64,000 nucleotides of DNA from Alkalihalobacillus sp. LMS6 (GCF_024362765.1 NZ_CP093302.1:1766001-1830000), one strand, 5' to 3'. Shown: positions 44,457 to 52,768, counted from the stretch's first letter. Made by a program: numbers and translations. Notes: generated from the sequence alone by a model not told the origin.

Positions 44457-44924
44457 TTATAGTGGTGCGGCATTGAATCGAATGGTCTTATAGGTGAGAC
44501 GCTCATCGTACGCTCGTACTGCGGTTACCTCTGGAGAAGAAATGACGGTAAATTCTACTGTAATACAAACTTTATTGTAGCCTCTTAAAAAATGGCCAGC
44601 TTGAATACGGCCATCCATTTGTTCTACGATGCCATGTAAATGCATATCCAGCTCACCTTGCTCATCTTTACAGATAAAGCCCGTTGCTTGAATAAGTTCC
44701 ACTGGTTCTTCGATCGTTGTGGCAGGCGCATAGCCATCTGGTCTGTTGTGTTGATTCACTTTAAAGACGGTAAAACCCGTTTTGTCTAGCGAACCAATGC
44801 ATGTTACCATTCCTGAATGGATTTGGTTGCTTTTACAAATCCTTAGAATACCATCCATCAAGTCTTCTCCCACGAGTAAAGAGCCGTATAAAACGTGATT
44901 GTTGGTCGTCATTTGTACACTCAT
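44457..44924 (-). CDS. PPC-domain (DUF296) protein
   Basis: A 155-residue protein resembling the bacterial PPC/DUF296 fold: GSLLVGEDLMDGILRICK, SGMVTCIGSLD, and the metal-ligand-like LDMHLHGIV. Stand-alone bacterial members have no firmly known function; plant relatives are DNA-binding. GGAGGAGG precedes the ATG. Its place inside a catabolic operon is unusual and may point to an enzyme or metal-binding accessory role. Confidence 0.75.
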   Translation of the reverse strand: MSVQMTTNNHVLYGSLLVGEDLMDGILRICKSNQIHSGMVTCIGSLDKTGFTVFKVNQHNRPDGYAPATTIEEPVELIQATGFICKDEQGELDMHLHGIVEQMDGRIQAGHFLRGYNKVCITVEFTVISSPEVTAVRAYDERLTYKTIRFNAAPL

Positions 44925-44948
44925 TTTCGTGTCCTCCTCCGTTCATAC

Positions 44949-45722
44949 TTAGCCAATTGCGGAACCTCCACATACTTTTAGCACCTCACCGGTCACATAA
45001 TCTGAATAGGAAGATGCGAAATAGACGACCGCTCCGGCAATGTCCTCAGGATCCCCCATCCGATTAATGACTTGGTTACTCAGTGGATAGTCAAGATCTT
45101 TTGTTATTTCTGTTTTTATTGGCCCTGGTGCAATGCTATTACACGTAATCCCTAATGCACCAACTTCTTTGGCCACCCACTTTGTTAAGGCAATTACTCC
45201 ACCTTTAGACGCAGCGTAAGCGGGTCCAGAACGAGCTGATTTCTTTCCGTCATGAAACGATAACGGTCCACCCATAATTCCTGAAATGGAACTAACATTA
45301 ATGATTTTTCCACTTCCTTGATCTTTCATATACGGGTAAATCGCCTCTTTGGTCATAAAAAAGGTTCCTCGTAAATTCGTATTGATATCCCGTTCCCACA
45401 TCTCTTCTGTTATGTCTTCTAGGTCTAGTCGTGAACAAGTCCCTGCATTGTTGACAACGATATCAATGGAACCAAAGCGAGAATAAACATCCTTCATCAA
45501 TTGTTGAATTACGCCACGATCTTGAATGTCGATACAGACACTCATTACGTCTCCTCCTAGATTAGCTTGAGTGGATTCAATTAGACTGGCTGTTTCATGA
45601 CAATCTAGAATATCGACCAGGACGATGTGCGCTCCCTCTTTTGCGAGAGCCCGAGCCGATGCAGCTCCAATTCCACGAGATGCACCAGTAATGATTGCTA
45701 CTTTCCCTTGTAAACTTGCCAT
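44949..45722 (-). CDS. short-chain dehydrogenase/reductase
   Basis: A 257-residue classical SDR: NAD-binding GASRGIGAA (residues 14-22), NNAG, catalytic Ser in NVSSISG and YAASK tyrosine-lysine. Within this operon it probably oxidises a hydroxyacyl intermediate or alcohol. TAGGAG precedes ATG 45722. Confidence 0.9.
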   Translation of the reverse strand: MASLQGKVAIITGASRGIGAASARALAKEGAHIVLVDILDCHETASLIESTQANLGGDVMSVCIDIQDRGVIQQLMKDVYSRFGSIDIVVNNAGTCSRLDLEDITEEMWERDINTNLRGTFFMTKEAIYPYMKDQGSGKIINVSSISGIMGGPLSFHDGKKSARSGPAYAASKGGVIALTKWVAKEVGALGITCNSIAPGPIKTEITKDLDYPLSNQVINRMGDPEDIAGAVVYFASSYSDYVTGEVLKVCGGSAIG

Positions 45723-45741
45723 TTCCTCAACTCCTATTTGG

Positions 45742-46506
45742 TTAATTTAGCATTTCTTTGTTCCAACCAAGTGTGCTCGAAATCTTTTGAGCATAATGTA
45801 ATAACTGATTAATTGTCATTTGGGTTTTTTCTTCATCAAGTCTCAGTGCGACTCCCGCTACACTTAGTGCTGCCACAACTTTTCCAGTTGAATCATAAAT
45901 AGGTGCTGCCATTCCTTTTAGGCCTAAAAGGTACTCTTCGTGATCGATGGCGAAGCCCTGTGCTTTAATCGTTGCTAATTCTTGTAGGAGGGTTTCTTTT
46001 ACGATCAACGTGTTGTTAGTCTTTTTTTCAAGCTTCGTCTTTGATAAGTACTTTTGCAAGAGTGGTTCATCTAAGTGAGCCAAAAACAATTTTCCTGAAG
46101 CCACGGTATACGACGGAGCGCGATCACCAGGACCTAACACAATGCGAACGGTTTGAGAGCTTTCCACTTTTGACAAGTAGGAAACAGAATAATTCTGAAA
46201 CGTTGAGATTAGAACACTCTCCCCTGTTTCTTTTGCTAGCGCTTCCAAAAAAGGTCTTGAATCGCCAACAAGGTCATAATGATTCTCTGCCATTTTGCCC
46301 ATATCAATAAATTTATAAGACATGCGAATCTTGTTATTAGGAAGTTTTTCGATAATGCCAATCTCAGTTAGCGTCACTAAAAACCGATGTACCGTAGTTT
46401 GATTTAAATCTAATTCACGAGATAATTCTGTTGCGGTTTTTGGTTCTTTGCACAAAACATTGATAATATCAAAAGCTTTTCCCAAACTTTTGTTTTGGTA
46501 CTGCAT
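45742..46506 (-). CDS. IclR-family transcriptional regulator
   Basis: A 254-residue regulator with N-terminal winged helix (KTATELSRELDLNQTTVHRFLVTL) and C-terminal IclR effector domain (SYTVASGKLFLAHL, KGMAAPIYDSTGKVVAALSVAG). It is the first gene of the operon and follows a promoter overlapped by a dyad, so it most likely represses or activates its own operon. ATG 46506 with AAGAGTG upstream is preferred; longer starts run into the operator. Confidence 0.9.
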   Translation of the reverse strand: MQYQNKSLGKAFDIINVLCKEPKTATELSRELDLNQTTVHRFLVTLTEIGIIEKLPNNKIRMSYKFIDMGKMAENHYDLVGDSRPFLEALAKETGESVLISTFQNYSVSYLSKVESSQTVRIVLGPGDRAPSYTVASGKLFLAHLDEPLLQKYLSKTKLEKKTNNTLIVKETLLQELATIKAQGFAIDHEEYLLGLKGMAAPIYDSTGKVVAALSVAGVALRLDEEKTQMTINQLLHYAQKISSTLGWNKEMLN

Positions 46507-46517
46507 ATTCAACACTC

Positions 46518-46583
46518 TTTTCATATAGTGAAAGTTAATTTTCTTTATATGAAAACCATACTGCATATAAAAAACGTTGTCAA
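46518..46583 (-). promoter_or_regulatory. promoter and operator of the iclR operon
   Basis: On the minus strand TTGACA (46583-46578), 17 bases, TATGGT (46560-46555). A perfect 10-base inverted repeat, TTTTCATATA (46518-46527) with TATATGAAAA (46546-46555), abuts the -10 box and covers the start region: a natural IclR-type operator. Confidence 0.7.
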
Positions 46584-46724
46584 CGAAAAATTCTGATTTT
46601 TTCATAAAAAATATTTGAACTTCTCCTGCTTTCCCGTTAAGATAACATCTATACCGATTACATAAACGTAAATTTAATGACTTTTTTAGTTTGTACTTGA
46701 TAAATAAAAAATTTGAGGAAGAAA

Positions 46725-46796
46725 ATGATACGTCTATTGTCTGGAGACTGTTTAGATTGGGGTCGTCTTACACTGATGATCGGTGAGGTGGCATGA
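46725..46796 (+). CDS. candidate 23-codon leader peptide
   Basis: GAGGAAG precedes an ATG at 46725; the frame ends in TGA one base before the ATG of the next gene, whose ribosome binding site lies inside it. Translational coupling is plausible. No other support. Confidence 0.3.
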   Translation: MIRLLSGDCLDWGRLTLMIGEVA

Positions 46797-46797
46797 G

Positions 46798-47091
46798 ATG
46801 AAACAGATGAGTTGGAGGTCCATTACCCTTCTTGTGATGGTCCTATTTTTAATTCTTAACCTCGTTTTCTTAGATGCGGTTTCTCGAATACGTTTCGTGT
46901 ACGATAGTATGATTTGGACCGTGTATGTATGGTTCAACCCTCTTTCAATCATTTTAATCATCATCTTGATAACAGTGATTTTTTTTACTAAGAATGAAAA
47001 TCGTGCAATAGCATTGTCTGCTATTGTTGTCTTAGGTATAATCGTGACTCTATTTATCTTTTTTGCTTATTTTGTGGCGAATTTTGCTTAA
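46798..47091 (+). CDS. three-helix membrane protein, unknown
   Basis: A 97-residue hydrophobic protein with three predicted helices (ITLLVMVLFLILNLVF, LSIILIIILITVIFF, IVVLGIIVTLFIFFAYFV). GGTGAGGTGG lies upstream of ATG 46798. First of the series of small genes up to 52.5 kb. No family recognised. Confidence 0.7.
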   Translation: MKQMSWRSITLLVMVLFLILNLVFLDAVSRIRFVYDSMIWTVYVWFNPLSIILIIILITVIFFTKNENRAIALSAIVVLGIIVTLFIFFAYFVANFA

Positions 47092-47128
47092 ATAATGGTT
47101 TCGTAAATACCGTAGGAGTCGATGCTTA

Positions 47129-47434
47129 ATGAAGAGTTTGTTTAAAACAGCCTTTCAATCGATGTATAAACTTCAGGGGGTGGCTCCTAGAAGTGTAAGA
47201 ATTGAAGCGGTTGAAGATCTTGTGGTCATTAATTTTAAAAACACGTTTGAAGAAGGACTGGATCCGGATTGTGCGACGCTTTTAAATATTTTTCTACAAC
47301 TCGTGGTTCCATATGGTCTTCGATACAGCTTTCACTATGCGACTGTCCCGGAATCAAACAAAATTGAGCATATCTCCATTATCATTGAGCAAAGGGAATA
47401 CGCCAAGTTAGACAATGTCTTTAAAGAATCTTGA
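47129..47434 (+). CDS. small soluble protein, unknown
   Basis: A 101-residue soluble alpha/beta protein (SVRIEAVEDLVVINFKNTFE, YSFHYATVPESNKIEHIS). No family recognised. GGAG lies upstream at a rather long spacing. Situated between small membrane protein genes. Confidence 0.65.
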   Translation: MKSLFKTAFQSMYKLQGVAPRSVRIEAVEDLVVINFKNTFEEGLDPDCATLLNIFLQLVVPYGLRYSFHYATVPESNKIEHISIIIEQREYAKLDNVFKES

Positions 47435-47517
47435 TGAGTGAGTAAAAGGAAACCTTTTCGTGGCTGTACAAAAGGTAAGAAATATAAGCCAAACGATTCG
47501 GAGGGGTGGTTTGTTTA

Positions 47518-47678
47518 ATGGATGGTCAATACTTTGTTGGCTGGGGAACGTTGGCACTCATCAATGCAGGGATCGCGCAAGGAAAGAACCGTTCTGGACT
47601 GAATTGGTTTTTTCTCTCACTCCTCTTTGGTCCCCCTTTGCAACATTTATTCTAGTCGTGGTGGAAAAAATAAAATAA
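47518..47678 (+). pseudogene. small membrane protein, frameshifted at a C5 run
   Basis: ATG 47518 after GGAGGGG reads INAGIAQGKNRSGLNWFFLS and LLFGPP, then hits TAG at 47653. A neighbouring frame continues the expected second helix (ATFILVVVEKIK) to 47678. One extra C in CCCCC (47632-47636) would restore a 53-residue protein of the common small-membrane type with a glycine/basic turn. Could be a real mutation, a phase-variable run or a base-calling error. Confidence 0.55.
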
Positions 47679-47855
47679 CGGAAAAGACCGCTTGTTAGGC
47701 GGCGTTTTAAGATGCTATCGAGGTGCTAGCTGGAGCCATCACCAAAATTAAAATCATTTGGAGATAGGGGAAATCCAAATTTTTTATGTACTTACGCTCA
47801 CATATTAAAAGCACTGCCTTATATATGAAAACCATTTAAAACGAGTACTCATTAC

Positions 47856-48128
47856 TTATTGTTCTTTTATGTTGAATGTAAGCACATCAATTAGAAATAA
47901 AAAAAGTAAGCAACTGATTAGTATCCCCGACACAACGATAGGTTCAACTCCAGTAAAAATTAATACCATGATTGTGACAAAGATGACGAACCATATTGAA
48001 GTAAATAGTTTTGCAGACATCTTATTATATTTTTTGCAGTTCAAGCATTTAACACGGTTACCTATTTTTCTTAATGCACTCCAACGCGACATTTCATGAT
48101 GGCAGTGTGAACACCGTTGATTGCGCAT
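47856..48128 (-). CDS. Zn-ribbon membrane protein, unknown
   Basis: A 90-residue protein with an N-terminal zinc ribbon (CSHCHHE and CLNCKKYN) and two transmembrane helices. Same architecture as the protein at 60517-60813, which aligns in the cysteine part. GGGGAGG precedes ATG 48128. Confidence 0.75.
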   Translation of the reverse strand: MRNQRCSHCHHEMSRWSALRKIGNRVKCLNCKKYNKMSAKLFTSIWFVIFVTIMVLIFTGVEPIVVSGILISCLLFLFLIDVLTFNIKEQ

Positions 48129-48375
48129 GGTTTAATTCCTCCCCTTTTTTAAATGTTGGATAACCTGTCTTGCTAGTTTGTATGAGTGTATTAGCGTTTG
48201 TATAATGATTTTCTTTTAGTAAAAGTGAAACAGCATTCATAGTCTTTTCGCCTTTTCTTCTTCATAGATTCATAGTAATGACATGTTGATCGAGGAATGC
48301 TAGTGCTATAACGTTCGATTGAACATCTTGTCAAAAAATCGGAAAGAGATCAATTTAATATAAGGAGCAGTGGAC

Positions 48376-48585
48376 ATGTCGTTTAAAAAGCATTATATTT
48401 TTGGCGCCCTCGTTGCAACAGTCATAATCTGTTTGACCGTGCTTTTGATAGCTAGAGTTTATTTTAATAGTCAAGAAATCACTGCAGCTAGCGAAGAATG
48501 CCTTCAAGCCAATGGAATCATCCATGTCGAAAAAGGCTTTCTAAACCTCACATATTCGTTTATGTGTGTTCAAGAAGCAAAATGA
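48376..48585 (+). CDS. small single-helix membrane protein, unknown
   Basis: A 69-residue protein with one helix (FGALVATVIICLTVLLIA) and an outside part with two cysteines (SEECLQANG, SFMCVQEAK) that could form a disulfide. AAGGAG lies eight bases before ATG 48376. Confidence 0.7.
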   Translation: MSFKKHYIFGALVATVIICLTVLLIARVYFNSQEITAASEECLQANGIIHVEKGFLNLTYSFMCVQEAK

Positions 48586-48752
48586 ATACGTTTTGTTCCG
48601 CATACACGACAAGCGTTGCTGATACATTAGCCTATTTCTACGATATCACGTTCGTCAGCTAAATCCACAATTTTTTCTATTAGTTGTTATTGCATAAAGA
48701 TAAGACATCCTATGTAAGTGCCTTTCAGTTATGGAAGCTTAATCCTTTTTAA

Positions 48753-48932
48753 CTAGGATGAATGGGTTCTGAGACTGGAAAGAGCAAGGGTGGAACCTGC
48801 TGTCCCCAAGAAAAATACTGTAGTTAAAAGTGTATTGTTACTTAATGAGGAGAAAATTGAAGCAAAAAATAACATTATAACACTAAGACTGACTGTGAAA
48901 ACTCCTGAAACTAAGAGTATACTCTTTTTCAT
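48753..48932 (-). CDS. small two-helix membrane protein, unknown
   Basis: A 59-residue frame starting MKKSILLVSGVFTVSLSVIM and containing a second hydrophobic stretch (TTVFFLGTAGSTLALSS). GGTGG is 11 or so bases upstream. Fits the neighbouring small membrane protein series. Between 48586 and this gene nothing else is visible. Confidence 0.55.
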   Translation of the reverse strand: MKKSILLVSGVFTVSLSVIMLFFASIFSSLSNNTLLTTVFFLGTAGSTLALSSLRTHSS

Positions 48933-49079
48933 ACTTACTTACGCCACCTTCTTTGACGACCATTGAGTTTAGCAAAAATATGTTACCTATAAATTGACTA
49001 GGCACAAAGAATGTTATTATCCTGAAAGCTAGCATAAAAAGTTCTTAGAATACGATAAGCCTACTCATCTGCTCTATTT

Positions 49080-49232
49080 TTAGTTTTCTTCTTTACTCAT
49101 GAGATAATGCAGAAAATAACATATAGATAGCCCAATAAATGGGATATAGATTAAAGGATTAGGATTAGTTATTATTATCATAATACTTAGTAATAGAAAA
49201 ATGAATAATGCAATTAAATAAGTCTTACTCAT
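49080..49232 (-). CDS. small two-helix membrane protein, unknown
   Basis: A 50-residue protein, almost entirely two helices (YLIALFIFLLLSIMIIIT and YIPFIGLSICYFLHYLM) with a charged end (SKEEN). AAAGGAG precedes ATG 49232 at ideal spacing. Confidence 0.7.
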   Translation of the reverse strand: MSKTYLIALFIFLLLSIMIIITNPNPLIYIPFIGLSICYFLHYLMSKEEN

Positions 49233-49252
49233 TTGATGCTCCTTTTGTAAGT

Positions 49253-49413
49253 TTACCTACATAATCTGATTCTTTTACTTTCAGCTTTATTGCTGAACAT
49301 TAAAAGAATGGCCGGTATTATCCATAGTGATCGTTAAATAAACGGAATAAATAAACTGGGTAACCTGAAATAATATGAGCGTTGATTAGTGGTATAACGT
49401 TGTACTTCGACAT
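49253..49413 (-). pseudogene. broken small membrane protein
   Basis: ATG 49413 follows AAAGGGTGG and opens a frame that stops after 31 codons; another frame then gives SLWIIPAILLMFSNKAES to 49253. The two halves together look like one small membrane protein with a frameshift. Confidence 0.35.
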
Positions 49414-49500
49414 CTAAACCACCCTTTAAATCATCGTGTTAATAAACAGATTAAGGATATTCTTACTCTACAGTCTGCTTCTGTTTTCATTACTTCCATT

Positions 49501-49686
49501 CTAAAAAATCGACAAGTTCCTAAATAGTAAAATGGTTATAATTAGTGTCGTTACAGACCCAGCCGATAATAAGAGCATTAATTTTTGCCAGTTTATATCT
49601 TTAGATGACTCCATTGCCTCTCTGGATACAAAATACCATACAACAGCTGAAGTTAGAGCTATTAATGCGATTATACCTTTGGACAT
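49501..49686 (-). CDS. small two-helix membrane protein, unknown
   Basis: A 61-residue protein with helices IALIALTSAVVWYFV and LLLSAGSVTTLIITILLF around a polar loop. AAGGAG precedes ATG 49686. Lone gene in the series. Confidence 0.7.
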   Translation of the reverse strand: MSKGIIALIALTSAVVWYFVSREAMESSKDINWQKLMLLLSAGSVTTLIITILLFRNLSIF

Positions 49687-49825
49687 TATTTACAACTCCT
49701 TAATTAACGAAGTTTTGATATTTTTAATATCCATCATTTTAAGTGATTGGATACAGACGATTCCAAGAACTGAGCGGTAAAGTTAATCTAGACTAAACCG
49801 CTCAAACTGTTCGAATGTACTCTAG

Positions 49826-50017
49826 TTATTTCAAGAACAAATTGTAACTAGAATAAACTAGCAGAACAACACCAATTCCCATGTTAACAGAGATAATATC
49901 GGATCCAAATATAAGTTTATAGAGTAGATTCAAACTAATAATTCCCATGCTCAAGGAAAAGAGTACATAGAGTAATAAGGTGTTTAAACGATATTTGTTT
50001 CCAAAGATACTCAACAT
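49826..50017 (-). CDS. small two-helix membrane protein, unknown
   Basis: A 63-residue protein (LLLYVLFSLSMGIISLNLLY, MGIGVVLLVYSSYNLFL). TAGGAG is eight bases before ATG 50017. Confidence 0.7.
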   Translation of the reverse strand: MLSIFGNKYRLNTLLLYVLFSLSMGIISLNLLYKLIFGSDIISVNMGIGVVLLVYSSYNLFLK

Positions 50018-50116
50018 AAAAGCAACTCCTATGTAAATGTGGTTCCTACCGTACAGTTAATCCCAAAGAAGTACAAAACTGCGAAGAATATCATATCTAT
50101 TAGTGATCAGCATTTG

Positions 50117-50626
50117 CTAATAAGCAATAATAAAAGTATGTAAGCAAGCAATAGCTAGCTTTGTGTCAATCTCTTGATTATAAATTTTGATGTAATGATT
50201 TAATGAGAGCCCTTTTCTTTTTATCCTTGATTCTAGTACCTTTTGATTGTCTTTGTATACGATTCTAATGCTATCGTCACTTTTAACAATACTGTAGGTT
50301 TCTCTGCCCAATCTCACCTCAAATCGTTGAGGGTTGGCCTTTGCAGAGATTGGCTTAGCAGCAGCCTGAGATTTAATTTTGAATTTCCGTTTGAAACTCC
50401 AGGATTCTGTAACAGTGACTTGGGAGTTACCCACTTCGTCCCTTAATAAGATATTTACACAAGATTTTGGCTCTCTATAAGCCAAGATCTTATCAATAAT
50501 ATTGTCGTTAAACCGTTTGAGGGTATACATTTTTTCAAGTCTATCGTTAAAAACAACTTGCTCCGTTTTTGAATTTACATTAACCAACATTTCATAATAA
50601 TAATCAAAGTCTTCCAACCTAACCAC
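50117..50626 (-). CDS. tubby C-terminal-like domain protein (tentative)
   Basis: A 169-residue soluble protein of alternating beta strands (RFEVRLGRETYSIVKSDDS, IRIVYKDNQKVLES) ending in a hydrophobic helix (LAIACLHTFIIAY). It resembles Bacillus proteins annotated as tubby C-terminal-like, from memory. GTG 50626 has only a weak upstream site; a later ATG may be used. Function unknown. Confidence 0.55.
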   Translation of the reverse strand: MVRLEDFDYYYEMLVNVNSKTEQVVFNDRLEKMYTLKRFNDNIIDKILAYREPKSCVNILLRDEVGNSQVTVTESWSFKRKFKIKSQAAAKPISAKANPQRFEVRLGRETYSIVKSDDSIRIVYKDNQKVLESRIKRKGLSLNHYIKIYNQEIDTKLAIACLHTFIIAY

Positions 50627-50744
50627 ACCTAATTCAAGATTTGCAACAATGTAAATTGTGCGATAGTCATTCTACAACAAAGTTACCAAAACTAAAACCT
50701 TTCGGACTAAGAATCAGGTTTCACGTATCCATAACACTAGCCAA

Positions 50745-50770
50745 TAAAAAAGCCCCCTATTGGAAGCTTT
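50745..50770 (-). terminator. terminator after the gene at 50769-50957
   Basis: AGCTTCC pairs with GGGGGCT (two G-U), followed by TTTTTTATT on the minus strand. The stem overlaps the stop codon. Confidence 0.6.
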
Positions 50771-50957
50771 AAGGTGTAGCCTTTTTACGAAACTTTCGCT
50801 GATATTCTCCTGAAACAACTAGCCAATAAAGAAAACTTGCAGTGATGAAAAATGACCAGTCATAGGCTGGAGCAGCGTACTCAAGCGTAAAAAAAATGAA
50901 AGAACAGAATAAATATGTAATGAAAGAGATTTTGATATATCTTTTCGGGTTATTCAT
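50769..50957 (-). CDS. small two-helix membrane protein, unknown
   Basis: A 62-residue protein with helices FITYLFCSFIFFTLEYA and FFITASFLYWLVVSG and a basic tail (RKFRKKATP). AAAGGACG precedes ATG 50957. Confidence 0.7.
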   Translation of the reverse strand: MNNPKRYIKISFITYLFCSFIFFTLEYAAPAYDWSFFITASFLYWLVVSGEYQRKFRKKATP

Positions 50958-51054
50958 TTAAAAACGTCCTTTTTGAACAGTTTTGATATTTCGAGCATCT
51001 ATTAAAAATAAAAACTAGTCAATCTATGCGAACGCATCTATTATACCATTTAAA

Positions 51055-51237
51055 TTATTTGTTGCTCTTAAATCTTGAATAATGATAACCAACAGTAGAT
51101 ATTGAAATTATCATTATGAAGAAAAAAATAATTTCAATAAATTGTTCTGAAGACCAGACATCGATGTAGTGCAAAAATACATATGTAACAAAAAGTATTG
51201 TTGCTACTGAGTAAATCGTTAATCGTACGACATTCAT
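51055..51237 (-). CDS. small two-helix membrane protein, unknown
   Basis: A 60-residue protein (LTIYSVATILFVTYVFLHY, IIFFFIMIISISTVGYHY). AAGGGTGG precedes ATG 51237. No family recognised. Confidence 0.65.
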   Translation of the reverse strand: MNVVRLTIYSVATILFVTYVFLHYIDVWSSEQFIEIIFFFIMIISISTVGYHYSRFKSNK

Positions 51238-51487
51238 TTTATCCCACCCTTATTGTTAACCTATTTTCAATTAAAGTTAACATAAGTGCAAGTATTTTAC
51301 GAACAGTTTATGGAATTTATAACCAGAACGGTAATAATTACCTTGAAATTGTACCATTAACATGACGTTCATTTTTAATAAAAGAGAAATCTGTACGCAC
51401 GAAAGCTACCCCCTCATCACTTATGAATTTATGCCATGTTCTTTTATGCTGTGAATTGAATATCGACTGAATGAATGATACTCTTAT

Positions 51488-51703
51488 TTACTTTTTCTGA
51501 GCGCGATTGGTTTTCTCTCTCTTCGTAAACAAGGGGAAGAAAATCAAAAACACGAGCGCTGAGCCAACGCCATATAAAGCGTGTTGAAGCCAGTTGTCAG
51601 TAAAACTATAGTCTCTCCCTTCAATGATGAACATACCTAAATAACTTCCCGTCGCTACCGCCATGAATGCAATGAGCGCATCAAATAAACGACTCTTTGT
51701 CAT
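51488..51703 (-). CDS. small two-helix membrane protein, unknown
   Basis: A 71-residue protein with helices DALIAFMAVATGSYLGMFII and LYGVGSALVFLIFFPLF and a basic C-terminus (KREKTNRAQKK). AAGG lies eight bases before ATG 51703; a longer start lacks a site. Confidence 0.65.
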   Translation of the reverse strand: MTKSRLFDALIAFMAVATGSYLGMFIIEGRDYSFTDNWLQHALYGVGSALVFLIFFPLFTKREKTNRAQKK

Positions 51704-51844
51704 AGTGAAACCTTCATACCATTCAATCCTCATAAAACTAAAGTTACTACATGTCCAATTTCAACAGTGATGTATTGAGAATCGTGAAAAACTAGCACTT
51801 CACGATGGCATATTTTATGTTATTGTAAGTATGAGGTGAAATAA

Positions 51845-51985
51845 ATGTCGACAAACCAGAAAGCCCTTATCGTAATTGCTATTGGAGTTGCCGTAGGTAT
51901 TTTAGGTTATTTTCTTGTAATAAGAGTATGGTTACCTAATATGATGGGGCCAGTTGAATTGAATTTTTCTTCCTTCCTACATTAA
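51845..51985 (+). CDS. 46-residue single-helix membrane protein, unknown
   Basis: ATG 51845 follows GAGGTG. One helix (ALIVIAIGVAVGILGYFLVI) and a short polar end (PVELNFSSFLH). It is the only plus-strand member in this stretch of minus-strand small genes. Confidence 0.6.
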   Translation: MSTNQKALIVIAIGVAVGILGYFLVIRVWLPNMMGPVELNFSSFLH

Positions 51986-52043
51986 AAAATTGCTTGTGAT
52001 GATTTATAAACTGTGTTGAGAATCAGCTTATAGCTTTTTAACT

Positions 52044-52253
52044 TTAATTGTTTGTACTCCGTTTTATCTCTTCTTCTAATTCATGTATTTCTATAGTCCA
52101 ACTATCTTTAGTGCTGTAAAGAATGTCACGTACAAGCTTCGTATACTCTTTGTTTTGCATTAACTCTTCAACCAATTCTTGAAGATCGCTCTTTAACTCG
52201 GCAACGACCTTTATTTTTTGTTCAATAGATAGATAATCATAAATTCGTCTCAT
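52044..52253 (-). CDS. small helical soluble protein, unknown
   Basis: A 69-residue charged helical protein (LSIEQKIKVVAELKSDLQEL, EIHELEEEIKRS). GGGAG lies nine bases before ATG 52253. Unlike its neighbours it has no membrane helix. Confidence 0.6.
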   Translation of the reverse strand: MRRIYDYLSIEQKIKVVAELKSDLQELVEELMQNKEYTKLVRDILYSTKDSWTIEIHELEEEIKRSTNN

Positions 52254-52431
52254 TAAAACCAACTCCCGCTTTACTTTCTACGTATTTCCTCTTCAAGTGC
52301 TTGAAGCATAATTAGCTACAGTATGATTACGTTTAATTAGCCTACCCGGATTGCAATAAAACCTAAATCCTATCCTTCGTTTAGGTAAAGTCTAATAAGT
52401 GAAAAATTAAGTCAATTCACATGATACAGCA

Positions 52432-52524
52432 TTATGACTTTTTTAAGTGCTTATACATAAAGTAAAAACCGATCAGAGCTAAAAAACTGCCCACAATTAC
52501 CATCATCACAAGTTGAATATCCAT
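52432..52524 (-). CDS. 30-residue single-helix membrane peptide
   Basis: A short frame encoding one helix (LVMMVIVGSFLALIGFYFMY) and a basic tail (KHLKKS). AAAGGGG is well placed before ATG 52524. The length and charge pattern recall small regulatory membrane peptides or type I toxin-like peptides, but no antisense RNA is evident. Confidence 0.5.
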   Translation of the reverse strand: MDIQLVMMVIVGSFLALIGFYFMYKHLKKS

Positions 52525-52768
52525 CTTTTCAATCCCCTTTACTCATAATGGTATCGATCATTAATTGTATTTACGTTACATTTTCGATGAAGTTTCATGA
52601 ATGTGGTAATATTGGAACTAAACTGCATTCTAATCACACTGGCCCCTCAAATGATCGATCGAGATCATAAAAGTTCAAGCTTTCGTAATCACAATATGCG
52701 ATACTAACAGGAAGTTGTACATATGCTTTCGGTTTCTAAAATCCTTGTTTTACTGGAGGAACTTACAT

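Noticed and set aside
47685-47712. Terminator after the frameshifted small gene
   Set aside because: The stem (CCGC/GCGG) is only four to five pairs with a short T run; too weak to list.
52525-52768. S-box (SAM) riboswitch before the MtnE-like gene
   Set aside because: Looked for the S-box core sequences and a leader terminator; neither is present.
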